Assembly (NCBI GenBank): GCA_031769625.1
Contig: JAUIMM010000088.1
Span: forward strand, 6,153,501-6,217,500
Reading direction: 5' to 3'
Origin: Taudactylus pleione
Lineage: Eukaryota > Chordata > Amphibia > Anura > Myobatrachidae
DNA length: 64,000 bases
This document shows positions 37,205 to 47,884 of this stretch, in pieces. Both the position numbers and the translations under genes were made by a program. The notes under the pieces were generated by a model, which saw only the letters and a list, made by a program, of their open reading frames with translations, had not been told where the DNA came from and did not search any database. The first letter of the stretch is position 1. Each line of letters opens with the position of its first letter.

Positions 37205-37590
37205 TATCCTAATTTATTTATTTATTGACATTAACTTACATAGCGCCAGCATATTCCGTTGTGCTATACAATTGGGAACACAACTTTAATAAAACAAGAC
37301 TGAGTAATGACAGGGAGAGAAGTTTGCAAGCTTACAATATATAGGGAAATAAAGAATTGATACATGAGGATAAGTGCTGCATATTGCAATGGTCCAGCCA
37401 GATTGCAAAGGTTCTTGGTGGGCTGCATGATCCAGTTACACAGCAATGTTGGCCTGGGAACAATGGGTTGGGTGGGTGTAGAAAGAGAACATGTATAAGT
37501 TTTGTGTGAGCTGTGTAGAGTGGCAGTAATTGGGTAGAGTAGCTTATCAAGGTTATGTGTCTGACTACATGGTAGACCACGTTTGTTTGT
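37205..37590 (-). mobile_element. L2/CR1-type LINE 3' end, antisense
   Basis: On the minus strand the sequence ends with TGGCGCTATGTAAGTTAATG then AATAAATAAATTAG, a 3' end of the same style as the LINE at 1526-2395. The preceding frames are degraded. Confidence 0.6.
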
Positions 37591-37667
37591 CATTTGTGAA
37601 AAAAGATCTATTGAGTTAAATTGATATAGTTTTTGCATGTATTGCATATGTGAGTGTTTTGTACTCT

Positions 37668-38214
37668 GGGCCTGATTCTGACACGCTCGCGAGAGCTGAG
37701 CGCTCGCAAGCTGGTCGATGGTGCCCAAGTGCGCATGCGCACGATGGAGGCGGCTGTCGTGCGCATGCGCGAGAACCGAATAACGACGGCCAAGCCGTCG
37801 TTATGGGTCTTGCACCAAAGGGGGCGTGCTGCCGATGGTGATTGACAGCACGCTCCCTTTGGTGGGCGTGCCGGGGGCGTGGCTGCCCAGACGGAGGCGT
37901 TCCCATGGGAACGCCTACCGTCTGGGTCCGGCCCCACTGACATCACTAGTGATGTCAGTGGAAGTGCTTTTGGCTCTGATAGAGCCAAAAGCACTCCTGG
38001 GCTTGCGGCATCGACACCCTACCGCAGGGTCTCGTCGCAAGCCCGATGGTCGCGACGGTCTTGACCATCGCGACCATCATTTTGGCCACTCGCTATAGCT
38101 GTGGGTGGTCACCCACAGCTATGCGAGCGGCCCGGAGGCCGCTCCAAAAAGGAGCAGGGACGGCCCTGATTCAGAGCGAGCTCTCTGTCAGAGCGTCCGG
38201 CTCTGAATCAGGGC
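37668..38214 (-). mobile_element. Poly-hairpin element, copy C, complete
   Basis: 547 bp, starts GGGCCTGATTC and ends GCTCTGAATCAGGGC. In reverse order relative to copy A it shows GCGCATGCGCACGA arms; AACGACGG/CCGTCGTT; CACCAAAGGGGGCGTGCTG with its near-inverse; the perfect palindrome GGCGTTCCCATGGGAACGCC; CCACTGACATCACT with AGTGATGTCAGTGG; AGTGCTTTTGGCTCT with AGAGCCAAAAGCACT; ACCCTACCGCAGGGT within GCTTGCG arms; GGTCGCGACGGTC arms; CTATAGCTGTGGGT with ACCCACAGCTATG; and the CCTGATTCAGAGC pair. Same length as copy A (548 bp), so both are near full length. Confidence 0.9.
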
Positions 38215-38871
38215 TTCTGTGCACAGTAGAGTTCTACTGAGCTCTTCAGTAGAGTTCTACTGATATACTGTATGTGGCAGCATATAAAAAGTGCCTATAA
38301 TCCTTTTAATGTCCAGCAGTGACAATGCTTTGCACCTTGAATTAATAACACTTAGTAGACATCTCAATAAAAGGGAATAATCATTTCTATACAAGATTTG
38401 TTTACATATAGCAGCTTATTTCTTACCAGTAAAAGTAGGCATATTATGAAAAAAAAAACACATTTACAGTAAAGGAAATAATAGTGTCAATATAATTTAA
38501 AATAACATTTACTATAACACTTTTCGTTTTACAAACCACTTTTGCTATCCCTGAGAGTATGCTTCTTTAATGTTAAAGTAAAACAGAAGCTAAATATAAA
38601 TTACAAATAGCATTAACTGGCCACTCCAGTCACTTGCCTAATACTTAAGGACAACAGGACAACAATATCAAAGCTATTAGATTTGGTGCATTGGTACATT
38701 GAGTATATTCCTTAAGGCTCTACTGTGTAGGCTGTAATGCACATAGCTAGTTGGCTATTACATTTCCCTAAATGCATGTTATTAAGACTGGCAACACACA
38801 TACATACACACACACACACACACACTTTGAGTTTGTATATTGCTGTACAATGATGTTTCGCATCATTCTAT
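38215..38871. other. Intergenic DNA
   Basis: AT-rich; a CA microsatellite at 38792-38825 is the only defined feature. Confidence 0.6.
38792..38825. repeat. (CA)n microsatellite
   Basis: Mixed CATA/CA units passing into about ten CA units. Confidence 0.9.
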
Positions 38872-39044
38872 GGGGGAGATGTACTAAGCTCTGGAAAGTG
38901 ATACATTACAGAGTGATAAACTACCAGCCACTCAGCTCCTAACTGTCATATTAAAGGCTGTGTTTGAAAAATGACAGGAGCTGATTGGTTGGTAGTTTAT
39001 CTCTCTCCAATTTATCACTTTCCAGAGCTTAGTACATCTGCCCC
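38872..39044. mobile_element. Palindromic MITE, GGGGGAGATGTACTAAGC ends
   Basis: Left end GGGGGAGATGTACTAAGCTC, right end GAGCTTAGTACATCTGCCCC. Internal arms GATAAACTACCA and TGGTAGTTTATC, CAGCTCCT and AGGAGCTG. Lies about 650 bp downstream of the aquaporin stop codon. Related ends occur at 4609 and 5117. Confidence 0.88.
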
Positions 39045-39694
39045 GATGTGTGGTCCTAATAAATGGTCTTTGGTTATCCTATGGAACCATGTATATATAG
39101 CATTATTGCAGTAGTTTAGCATACTATGAATTTTTTGTTAAGCATATTTACATCTGTGTGATTATTATAGGGTTTATGAGTAACCAGTTGAGAAAGTATA
39201 TGTTGTGTGTTAGTCATGAGTAACAATGAATCCTATGTGTGCCAGATTCTACTTTTTTTTTTCCTTCATATACTGTATTTCATACATTACACTTCTATGT
39301 ATCTTGGTTTTCCCTGGTTAAACCAATTTTTTTTTCACCTGGAAAGAGGGCACAACTTTTGTGAATGGAGAAAAACAACAAATTGACCACGTGGCTCCCT
39401 CCGCCCTTCCTATGTGCCAGAGTATAGTGCGCTGATCACCGAGAGCTGTACATGTCTGGTGTCATGAAATTTTTAGTGCAAGAGTCGTCCACAGTTCACA
39501 CTGGGCAGGCCAACCACAAATCTTAATCTAGATCTCAGCAGGGCAATGATTGGTCAGATAAAATTTACTGATCGCGAGAATGTGACCATGCATAAAATAA
39601 TAGAACATTCTGTAAAATACTGAATATTAATTATCACTAAAAAAGAAACAGCTATATTCAAATGTAAATGTCAGGATAAAGACTGTGTTTTATG
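39045..39694 (-). other. Region 3' of the aquaporin gene
   Basis: Expected to contain the 3' UTR. I find no AATAAA on the minus strand here. A weak variant AGTAAA lies near 39560, about 135 bp after the stop, so the poly-A site is unresolved. Confidence 0.4.
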
Positions 39695-39901
39695 TTACAC
39701 TTTTTCTTTGTTATTTGATTGGCTGTAGAGAGAATTGAGGCCAACAGATTGCTTTCGTCTCTCCTCTTTTTCTTTCTCTTGCAAAATGTTGCCATGAAGT
39801 TTTTCCAATCTCTCGCAGGCACTTACTGAATAAGGTGCAAATACATAGTCGTAAATCAGGCATGCAAAGATTGCTCCTGTGATCGGCCCCACCCAGAAAA
39901 T
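39695..39901 (-). CDS. aqp2-like: Aquaporin exon 4 and stop
   Basis: Codes residues 204-271, [15 protein letters not shown] to NNKEKV. Acceptor ATATAG. Contains the sixth membrane segment and the cytoplasmic tail with KEERRKQS. The final stop is at 39695-39697. Confidence 0.93.
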   Translation of the reverse strand: MFWVGPITGAIFACLIYDYVFAPYSVSACERLEKLHGNILQEKEKEERRKQSVGLNSLYSQSNNKEKV

Positions 39902-41462
39902 CTATATCATGAGGAAAAAAGGAAAACAAATGCTTAATATATCGCACTAAATTTTATCTTTTAAATACGTGATGCGTAGCTCTCCTTCTAAACATCAAAT
40001 AAGGATATGTCTGATTTTTTTTATTGTGTTTATTAAAGAATAACTGACACACAGTGAAGGCAGCCATTTTGCTGGCTGAATCGATATCCAGCCCACAAAA
40101 TGGCTGCCAATGACTGTTATACATGGACCGCAAATCTCAGTGATAAGTCAACAAAGAACCTACAGTAAGTCACTAGCTACAGGAGAACTGATAAGCTGCA
40201 GTCTCATGAATATTGTTTAATCAGTGCTGTAACATGGTAGCAGGGTGCCTAGTGCAGGTTCCGTTCCCTGAGCACATGATGTCATGCAGAGAGGGTGGGG
40301 CCACCACTCCGAGCGGCTGCACAGATAGCATGGTGCAGCTGTGTGCCTATCAGGCACGAGCTCTGGTTTTGCTTTCTGGAGCTAAATGCAATGCCAGCAC
40401 ATTGCAGACTCTCCAACATGACCCCTTCCACCCGGTATAAAAAGCTCTGTTCCTGGATTTCTCCCTTAATTGATGATTGCAGCCACCTGTTGTTAAACAC
40501 CTGCCTCATCTATTAACTAGCTCAACACAGGTGTCTGCAATCATTAATTAGGTGGGAAGTCCAAGAGCAGAGCATTGTGTACCTGGTGGAAGGGGTCATG
40601 TTGGAGGGTAGGACATTGCAGCCCCATAGAATTCTGTGGGGACCCCAGTGCCAGTGGGCCTCAGCGGATATCTCTGATAACTGCTGCGGACCACTTTAAT
40701 GCATATTGGAATTGTGGCAAACCTCCAAAAACAATAGTTTTCAGAGGCTTGACCACATTTTTAGGGTTAATACATGCCGCCCAGTGAAACGTGGTGAATC
40801 ACCAATGAGTTTGGAGAAATGCGTTGACCTAACAACTCATAACACTAGGCGTAAACAATGTAATGTTATGCTGTATCATTCCTTAATTAATGGACTGACA
40901 TACAATGTACTACTTATACTTATACTTATTAATGTAATATCTAGACCTTAGAACTTGAAGAATTTTCAACAGATGTGACTAGACTTGTGTTTGATTTCAG
41001 CTGATTGGGCACCCCCCTCCCCCACATCCGCACCACCCCCATTCAAATACAAATGCAGGGGGAGCAAAATATTCACACACCACTGACACTTTACACATCA
41101 ATGTCTTTTTCCATCACCTAAAAAAAACAATAAAATCCTAAAGAGAAATCTCACCCAGTGATATCGAAAGTTCCCTGTAACCAGTGCCGGTCCAAAAGAA
41201 CGGGCTGGGTTCATTGAGCATCCAGTGTAATATATCTAGATAGGGATAAAACATATTATATCAATAATCATAACATTATTTTGGCTGACTTTATTTATGA
41301 CTAGAGCTACTGAAACATAAATTGTGAAATCCTTCTATATATTCACATTGCTTGTATTATAAAGGTGGGTGGCAAATTGAAACCTCACTAAGATATCTGA
41401 ACCTGTAACAGTGCTTTGGATGACCTGGGTCACATGAAATGGACCTATGCTGGTTATTTTTA

Positions 41463-41524
<62 letters not shown>

Positions 41525-42315
41525 TAATAATAATAATTTACTAATAATTAAAAATGCCAACGTCATCTAATAATGTTATTTGAAACAGCACATGCACATT
41601 CTAATAACCACCATTCAGAAGCATAATGAAATTACTGTATCATAACATTTTAATTCTAATACAATTTTAAACAAGGATCATTTTAAAAACTACATACCCC
41701 AAGTAAGTGTCCCAAGACAACTGATAGACCAATAGATATGGCTGGAGATCCAATGTTGTCTGTCCTGCGGCTATCTGTTGTGGCAAAGATGCAGAGGACC
41801 AGTTGTAATGTCAGGAATATCTCAATTGCGAGAGCTTGTCCAGACGTGGCATTGTTGCTTGGCTGTTTAGTGGTACAGTTTAATGAGAGTAATGTATTAT
41901 AGCTGTTCGTGGCATTTTCAACAAATTTATGAACTAACAAATGCAAAACAACAGAGGTTTCTTAAGTGAAAATAAATGCAGACAGATCATAATTACATTT
42001 AATTATTAGGTTCCTACTAATATTATGTTTTAGGAGTCTACCTTCTCTGCCTGCCTCAGGGGTGCAGGAAATCGTTCTGTAGCTAGGATACATAACTTCA
42101 TAGATGCATAACTACCAAACAATGTCATTTAGACTTTGTAACCTGTTAAGCATTTCCTATAAACAACTACTCATACATGGAAGATTATTTTAGTCAAAGT
42201 ACCGGATGTGCTGAGAGATGTTCTCAGGTGTATAACAGAGCAATTAATCTTCAGAAATACTCCATAAAATTAAAAAATATATATTCTGAATGCAGTATTT
42301 TTTTTCAAGAACAGC

Positions 42316-42365
<50 letters not shown>

Positions 42366-42783
42366 TAGAAAGAAGTGTAGTTTACTTTTATTTATTTATT
42401 TATTCTGTTTAAAAACATACCTGGTTCACTCCAAAACCTCCTCTGATGTCAGCTGGGGCAAACTCATAAAGTAAAGCTGCTCCTATCACTGCGCCCAGCA
42501 TCTGTGCGATCACATAATAAAAGGCCTGTACAAGGGATATCCGGGCTCCAATAAGGAGTGATGCAGTAACAGCTGGGTTCAGATGGGCCCCACTGATGTG
42601 GCCCACTGCTTGCACCATGGTACCTATGCCCAAGCCGAAAGTGAAGGCTATCTGTAGAATGGTTGGAAGGGATGCTGACCATGTCAGAGTTGAACCCAGG
42701 CCAATAAAAACAAATAAAAGAGTTCCTACTAGCTCAGCTAGAAAGGCCTTGAAATTGAATCCCGCACATAGCTCTTTAAGCAT
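39695..42783 (-). CDS. aqp2-like: AQP2-type aquaporin water channel, four exons
   Basis: Joining 42783-42421, 41862-41698, 41235-41155 and 39901-39695 gives an intact 271-aa protein. The exon pattern (363, 165, 81, 207 bp, all phase 0) is that of vertebrate AQP2/5/6 genes. Six membrane segments are expected. NPA boxes lie at residues 69-71 (GAHLNPAVT) and 185-187 (GCSMNPARS). Selectivity-filter residues fit a pure water channel: Phe49, His173, Cys182, Arg188, with Cys182 at the mercury-sensitive position. N-glycosylation sequon NAT near residue 125. The cytoplasmic tail has RRKQS, so Ser255 matches the PKA site (Ser256) of human AQP2 that drives vasopressin/vasotocin-dependent insertion into the apical membrane. 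No stops or missing key residues. Ser255 and length recall tree-frog AQP-h3 (AQPa2 class), but AQP2, AQP5-like and AQPa2 paralogues cannot be separated by eye. Confidence 0.93.
39902..41154 (-). other. Aquaporin intron 3
   Basis: 1,253 bp, GTGAGA...ATATAG. Holds a hairpin at about 40065-40105 (CAGCCATTTTG and CAAAATGGCTG arms) and an inverted-repeat unit at 40467-40550 (ATTGATGATTGCAG and CTGCAATCATTAAT). A weak hammerhead-like remnant (GGAGAAATGCGTTGACC) is near 40808-40825. Confidence 0.85.
41155..41235 (-). CDS. aqp2-like: Aquaporin exon 3
   Basis: 81 bp, the standard size for this exon. Codes residues 177-203, [16 protein letters not shown] to FRYHW, with the second NPA box, Cys182 and Arg188. 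Acceptor TATCTAG, donor GTGAGA. Too short to appear as a long open frame. Confidence 0.93.
41236..41697 (-). other. Aquaporin intron 2 with (ATT)n
   Basis: 462 bp, GTATGT...TATCTAG. Contains a long ATT/TTA microsatellite at about 41470-41523. Confidence 0.9.
41698..41862 (-). CDS. aqp2-like: Aquaporin exon 2
   Basis: 165 bp, residues 122-176, [10 protein letters not shown] to GHLLG. Acceptor AAACAG, donor GTATGT. Carries the N-A-T sequon and His173 of the selectivity filter. Upstream in-frame sequence ([13 protein letters not shown]...) is intron read-through, not protein. Confidence 0.93.
41863..42420 (-). other. Aquaporin intron 1 with (TA)n
   Basis: 558 bp, GTATGT...AAACAG. Contains a TA microsatellite at about 42321-42358. 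Confidence 0.9.
42421..42783 (-). CDS. aqp2-like: Aquaporin exon 1 (coding part)
   Basis: Codes residues 1-121, MLKELC to GGFGVNQ, including the first NPA box. The start ATG has a purine (G) at -3 and aligns with the usual AQP2/AQP5 start. The donor is GTATGT directly after codon CAG (phase 0). Confidence 0.93.
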
Positions 42784-42900
42784 GACTACAGCCTATATAA
42801 AGGATAGGGAGCAAGCATAAATCCCAGCTGATGTTCAGCCTTGTGCTCCTGTCTACTGGAGGACTGAAGCACTTGTTTGGAAGCTATATATCGCTTTGCA
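42784..42900 (-). promoter_or_regulatory. Candidate aquaporin promoter, TATA box
   Basis: On the minus strand a TATATA core lies at 42885-42891 in GCGATATATAGC, about 100 bp before the ATG. That would put the transcription start near 42858 and give a 5' UTR of about 75 nt. A GCATTGCAAAG (C/EBP-like) sequence is just upstream of it. A closer TTTATATAGG at about 42793 is too near the ATG. No cAMP-response element was seen. Confidence 0.45.
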
Positions 42901-44248
42901 ATGCATAACGGGAAACGTGCCAGGTTGTCCCAGGGAGAGGTGTGGTGCAGCTACTAGTAAGGTAACATAATAGATTTACTATACATGACATGCACTAGCA
43001 GTAATGCCAATGTACAAGGAATACATCTAATTTGTTTATGTGATTCACCTACTGAAAGGTTTGGTATGTGACATGATAAGGTTGCCGTATAGAACGATAA
43101 TGGCCATGATCCAAGGGAAAGGCTGAAGTTGTATATCTTAAGCAACTGGTTATTTACTTTTTTTTCCAAAATCAGTTGTGTAATTCACTTTCTATCAGTT
43201 AATTGGTTCATGGAACCGATGTTTTGAAGGGTGGTTTATATATTGGACACAGGTGGAGTAAGGAAAATGAACAATAAAAATGGAAGCACTGCAGGGCTGA
43301 TATAGAATTGAATGTACGCCTATTTGCATTGCGTAAAATATGCAAGTTTGTTGTATGTATGCCCACAATAAAGATGTACACCTACATCCATATAAGAGAG
43401 TTGTTGCTTGTAAATACACAGTGATGGTGATAACGACTCGCAATATTTATTACTTGCTTCTGATTGGACGATTGTGGATTCACCTCTGCAGCTGATAGTG
43501 ATTTCGTCATTGCTCAAAACTATAGGATTTAGCAGACGTTTATTTATATTTTTGTGCGCAGTTTTCGGTCTTACAGTAACAGCACATCATTGGAGATCTA
43601 TAGTGTTATGTTGCGTATTTAAATTTACACTAAATAGCAAATGCATGTCTTACAATCAAAACAAATGTCAATAGAGGTTTCTGTCTAGGATATGTTTGGC
43701 TAGGCTAGGCTTGGACTCCAGGATTACTGCCAATAATTATCTTTTCTTTTTACTTTTTTTTTCTCTGATTGCAATAGCCATGCAGACTTTATGTAATCTT
43801 CCTTATGCTAATCTTTTTGTGATGGTGTACCAAAGTAATAAAATGTTTTAACTGAGCAAACATTTGCGACAGCCCAGCGGTTTTCAAAATGGTAATTTTA
43901 TTAAAGGCAAAACCTGGCATGTTGGTTGCAAAATATATAGAAAAGTAATTCAATATCTGCTTATCTGTTTGTCTTTTGGTCCTCCTTAGATTTCTCATTA
44001 GATGGAACCTTTATAACAGATTAGTTTTTTTTTTAATAAATAAACACAATTCAAACTACATACAATAAGAAAAAGGTAAAAAAAATAAAATAAAAACAGA
44101 AGAACCTTATCCGGCTTTGTACAGCAAGCACTTTTAACTTTTGTGGTTTTTTTTATTGTTTTTTAAATGAATACACTATTGAGTGCTTGTCCCTTTCCAT
44201 CCTTTACAAATACAGTATAACGTATACCTTCAAGATGACCGATGCAGT
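42901..44248. other. Region upstream of the aquaporin, no gene seen
   Basis: AT-rich; no other exon recognised. Poly-A-rich low-complexity tract at about 44020-44100. Confidence 0.55.
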
Positions 44249-44511
44249 CAGGGCCGTAACTAGGGCGGCACCGTCACCACCCCACGGCCCCTGCTTCTAA
44301 CTGCAGGGTGCCTGTAATGGTGCACTGCAGCCAGCATCGCTGCAGCAGTGTTGCCTGTAGTGTCCCACTGATGCTACAGGCAGGCACCCTGCCATAATTA
44401 CAGCTGCCCGGAGCGTCTTCAAGACGCTCCTGGCACTGCTCAACGGCATGACGTCAAGTGCAAAAGGGCCGGGGCCGGCACAGGGCACTCAGAGTGCTAG
44501 CTATGGCTCTG
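44249..44511. mobile_element. hAT-type MITE
   Basis: Left end CAGGGCCGTAACTAGGGCGG, right end CTAGCTATGGCTCTG, flanked by GATGCAGT / GATGCAGC (44241-44248 and 44512-44519, one mismatch). Same TIR family as the MITE at 35159. Confidence 0.87.
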
Positions 44512-44554
44512 GATGCAGCCACCTAGGACACAAGGCCAAGAAAGAGACATTGTC

Positions 44555-45012
44555 GGCTTGATTCAGAGTTGAGGAATTTTTCACAACTGTGCGAGAATTC
44601 CTAAAAGCTTGAATGCCACATTGCACAGAGTGTACAATAATGGCACTGTTGTGATCAAGAAGCAGATTGTGGAAAAGTGATGGGCATTCCTGGGTGTTAT
44701 GGTAGTGTCATGGCTGTGTCAGTGAAAGCTTCTGTGTACACACACGCACAGCAATAGATATAGGAGTCCATAGTCAGATGGAGAAACTGCATCTGCCGTA
44801 GGGCTGCTGCAAGTTTTGATGGTGCGACGAATGGTGGCGCCTAAGGATGCACTAATCAGTATTACTATGTTTACAGACGCTGACAGTGGGCATCTCAGTC
44901 GTTGCACATATGGCCACATGGATATACATAAGGTAAGGAGTTGTATCAGCATAAAGTTGCAGACGGGCGACCACCAATAGACGCTTTCTGAATCCACCTC
45001 TGTATCAGGCCC
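44555..45012. mobile_element. Inverted-repeat element with GGCCTGATTC-type ends
   Basis: Left GGCTTGATTCAGAGTTGAGG, right TGTATCAGGCCC. Shares GCTGACAGTGGGCATCTCAG and flanking sequence with 20354-20989. Confidence 0.68.
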
Positions 45013-45680
45013 TCTATGAGGTAACAATAAATCCAAAAGCAATGGCACAGTACAATATATATGAAAGGTGTTTTGTGGTACCGATTCTTTGGCTCAGCAG
45101 TCACAACATATAGTGCACCAGAAAGAGACATTACTTGAGGTATTGTAACAGTCCATTTAGGAGTCACATCACAGTACCCTAAAAAATAGGGTACTATAAA
45201 ATCAAAGGGAGAGTTATGAGAATATTAGCAACTTCTTCCTTAATCCAAGTAGACCTGAGTCCTACGCTACAACAGTTTCTACAAGTGCACTAACAAGAGT
45301 GTTAACAATTGACATTATCTATCTAACAGTTATTCTATTATGGTTATATTTAAGAAGTATTTATCTAGAAAGTAATTGTGAAGATTGGGTGAGGAGGTGA
45401 CTGGAATTAGTGTTCATGAAGGGGAACAGGGGGTAAATAAGGAATTTAAGGTAAAGAATAATTTTTCATCTTAAAGTTTTCTTCTATTCTAGGTGATGTT
45501 AAGGGAGTTAGACTTGTTATTTCTGGGTGAATCATATTCCTGGGTGAGGGGGCATTTTAAATGTTTAGTTTTAATGTTTGTAAGGTCATAAGAAATAATG
45601 CTATTGTATTTAAATCATCAGTTATAATGATATAATTTTCATTCTCAGTGATTCAGTCAGTTGTGTTACTTGGGATCGGT
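45013..45680. other. Intergenic DNA
   Basis: No gene or clear repeat structure seen. Confidence 0.5.
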
Positions 45681-45684
45681 TGAA

Positions 45685-46090
45685 TATGCCAGCGTACAGG
45701 ATCCGGGCATTGATATACCGATGCCGGAACCCGACACCTGGCATAATGCTGTCGACGATAGATCAGGATAATGACGTCGGCATCCCGACCCCCACCATCC
45801 CGAAGATAGGAAGACGGGCAAGTATGATACTTAGCCTGGGGATGGTCTGGTTAGGTTTAGGCACCCCTAGGGGAGATTAGGGTTAAGCACCCCCACGGAA
45901 GGTTAGGGTTAGGCTGCGAGGAGGGGGGTTTAGAGTCAGGCACCACCGGAGGGGAGGTTAGGGTTAGGCACCACCAAGGGAGGGTTAGGGGGGGAGAGGG
46001 GGAGATTTAGGGTACTTACCGCCTCTGTCAGGATTTCACTCCATTGGGCTTCCAGTGTCGGGATTTAAACCAGCGGCATATCATACCCAA
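45685..46090. repeat. Element with internal TTAGGGTTAGG repeats
   Basis: Ends rich in GGGATTC/CCGACATCCCG-like sequence. The middle (45850-46010) has five or six irregular units of about 35 bp, each carrying GTTAGG(GTTAGG)CACC. Telomere-like motifs occur but units are spaced by C/G-rich text, so this is a minisatellite in a MITE rather than interstitial telomere DNA. Confidence 0.55.
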
Positions 46091-46880
46091 CATTTATATT
46101 ATAGTTGTTATTATTAATTATTAATATGAGAAAGCACCAGGATGGGACTGTAACAAAACTTATTTATTTGATTTAATTTCTAAGTTACTATTACATAATT
46201 TTTTTATGCAGATCTCAGGAGGAGTGGTTTTGATTTAGGGATAGAGTCATTTGAAAAATGTGTTACATCTTTATCCCCTTAGAACATCCTATTATCCTTT
46301 ATATTTGTAATAAACATTTTTATACCCTCATATTTTACTCCCAATGCAATGGAGAGGAATTAGATCTCCTGCATTATGGGCCATAAGGGTAACCCCGAGC
46401 AGGCTTGGGTGGAGGCACCACCAGGAAGTGATTCCATCATCTAAGTAAAGCTAGTAGTGTAGAGCTGTGTAAGTCTCTCACCCAACAAAAGAGTCTAAAT
46501 ACAGGTGAAAGCCTTCCTAAGTGAAAGCCTTCCTTACCTGTATAGTGGTTTCTGTACGACGGGGATCCTCTGAAGAAGTTGCTCCTCCCTGGGAAGATGG
46601 TGACTTCAGTCTGTATTCACTATTCATGTAACAGATCACATGGTCCAGAAGACACCTGTTTGCATAGGATTAGGAATGCAACCAATGTCATAATCATATA
46701 ACAGAGGTTCAACTAGCTAATACATAGTAATAGAAGTTTAGGTGCAGAACAAAATGTGAACTTCCCTTATCAAATACTTTTATATTATTAAACTGTACTT
46801 TCATATACCATTTATATCAGTAATAAGGTTTCTTTAGACTTGGTGCCTTAATGAAAATAACTGTCCCAAGCATTTTCCTT
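46091..46880. other. Intergenic DNA, no gene seen
   Basis: AT-rich, no credible frames. Confidence 0.5.
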
Positions 46881-46899
46881 CTAATCCTGAGAGTTGTGG

Positions 46900-47330
46900 A
46901 TAATCTCCAGCCACCTCCCCCTAGTTCTCTTCAGTATCCTCCCCCCTGTGTTTCTCCAGGCCCCTGTCTCTCCAGCCTAATTCCCCATGTCTCTGCAGCT
47001 CCAACCCCCTTGTGTCCTCCAGCGTCACCTCACTGTGTCTTTCCAGCTCCAGCCTACTTGTGTCTCTCCTGCCCCACAGTGTCTCCCCAGCTGCAGACTC
47101 CTTGTGTCTTTTAAGACACACAGAGTCTCCACAGCTCCAGCCTGCTTATGTTTCCCCGGTTCTCTTGTCTCTCTCCAACCCCACAGTATCTCCCCAACTC
47201 CAGCCCCACATTTTCTCCAGAGCTCCAATCTCCTTATGTCTATCCATGCTCCCTTGTGTCTCTCCAGTCCCACAGTATCTCCCCAGCTCCAGTCCCACAG
47301 TGTCTCTCCAGCTCCACAGTCTTGGCTGCA
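46900..47330. repeat. Pyrimidine-rich minisatellite
   Basis: Irregular units of about 20-45 bp built around CTCCAGC(T)CC followed by CACAGTGTCTC or CTTGTGTCTCTCC. Frames on both strands up to 115 aa are repeat translations. Confidence 0.85.
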
Positions 47331-47416
47331 TTAGCATTCACCTCAGAATGAGTGAATAGCAACGCCTTGGGACACAGCCATATATATGTGAAACAATTTA
47401 ACATTTTCTGTACTTT

Positions 47417-47866
47417 GGCCCTCATTCAGACCCGCTCGCAAGTGCTATGCCCACTATCGCTTTCGCACATCCGTAATACCTTGCAGTCCTGCATATACAT
47501 CGGAAGCATCGAGCAACATCAGCCCCTCATGCACAATTTCAACAGGTATGATCTTACTCTGAAATTGCTAACCTTGTCACATGCAGTAAGTACTCAGGTT
47601 ACGTATGCCGTCGCAGTGGCTAATTTATGCGCGCCCATGCAACAGCATTCAAACGGACAGGCAGGCCTTTCTCCGACCACTCCCCTGTCACCACCCCCAC
47701 ACACTGACATCCCGTCCTTTGATCTGCAATGGCTTTCTTTCTGCGTGTGATCGCAAAGCGTTCGCAATGCAAAACTCACGCACGCGCAATGGGATGCATA
47801 TGCAGTATGCACCATCAGCCGATCTGTGTATGCTGTTGCAATTGCCATCCATAATGAATCAGGTCC
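47417..47866. mobile_element. Inverted-repeat element with GGCCCTCATTCAGACC ends
   Basis: Left GGCCCTCATTCAGACCCG, right ATAATGAATCAGGTCC. The interior differs from the poly-hairpin copies, showing again that this end sequence is shared by several interiors. Confidence 0.6.
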
Positions 47867-47884
47867 AGGGTCCTTTCCCACAGT

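Noticed and set aside
40770..40830. Hammerhead-like motif in aquaporin intron 3
   Set aside because: GGAGAAATGCGTT is present but there is no CTGATGA box; at best a decayed remnant, so not listed as RNA.
41683..41946. N-terminal extension MHLLVHKF of aquaporin exon 2
   Set aside because: Lies upstream of the AAACAG acceptor; it is intron sequence read in frame.
42788..42800. TATATA next to the aquaporin ATG as TATA box
   Set aside because: Only about 10-15 bp upstream of the ATG, so transcription would start after the start codon; the site at 42885 fits better.
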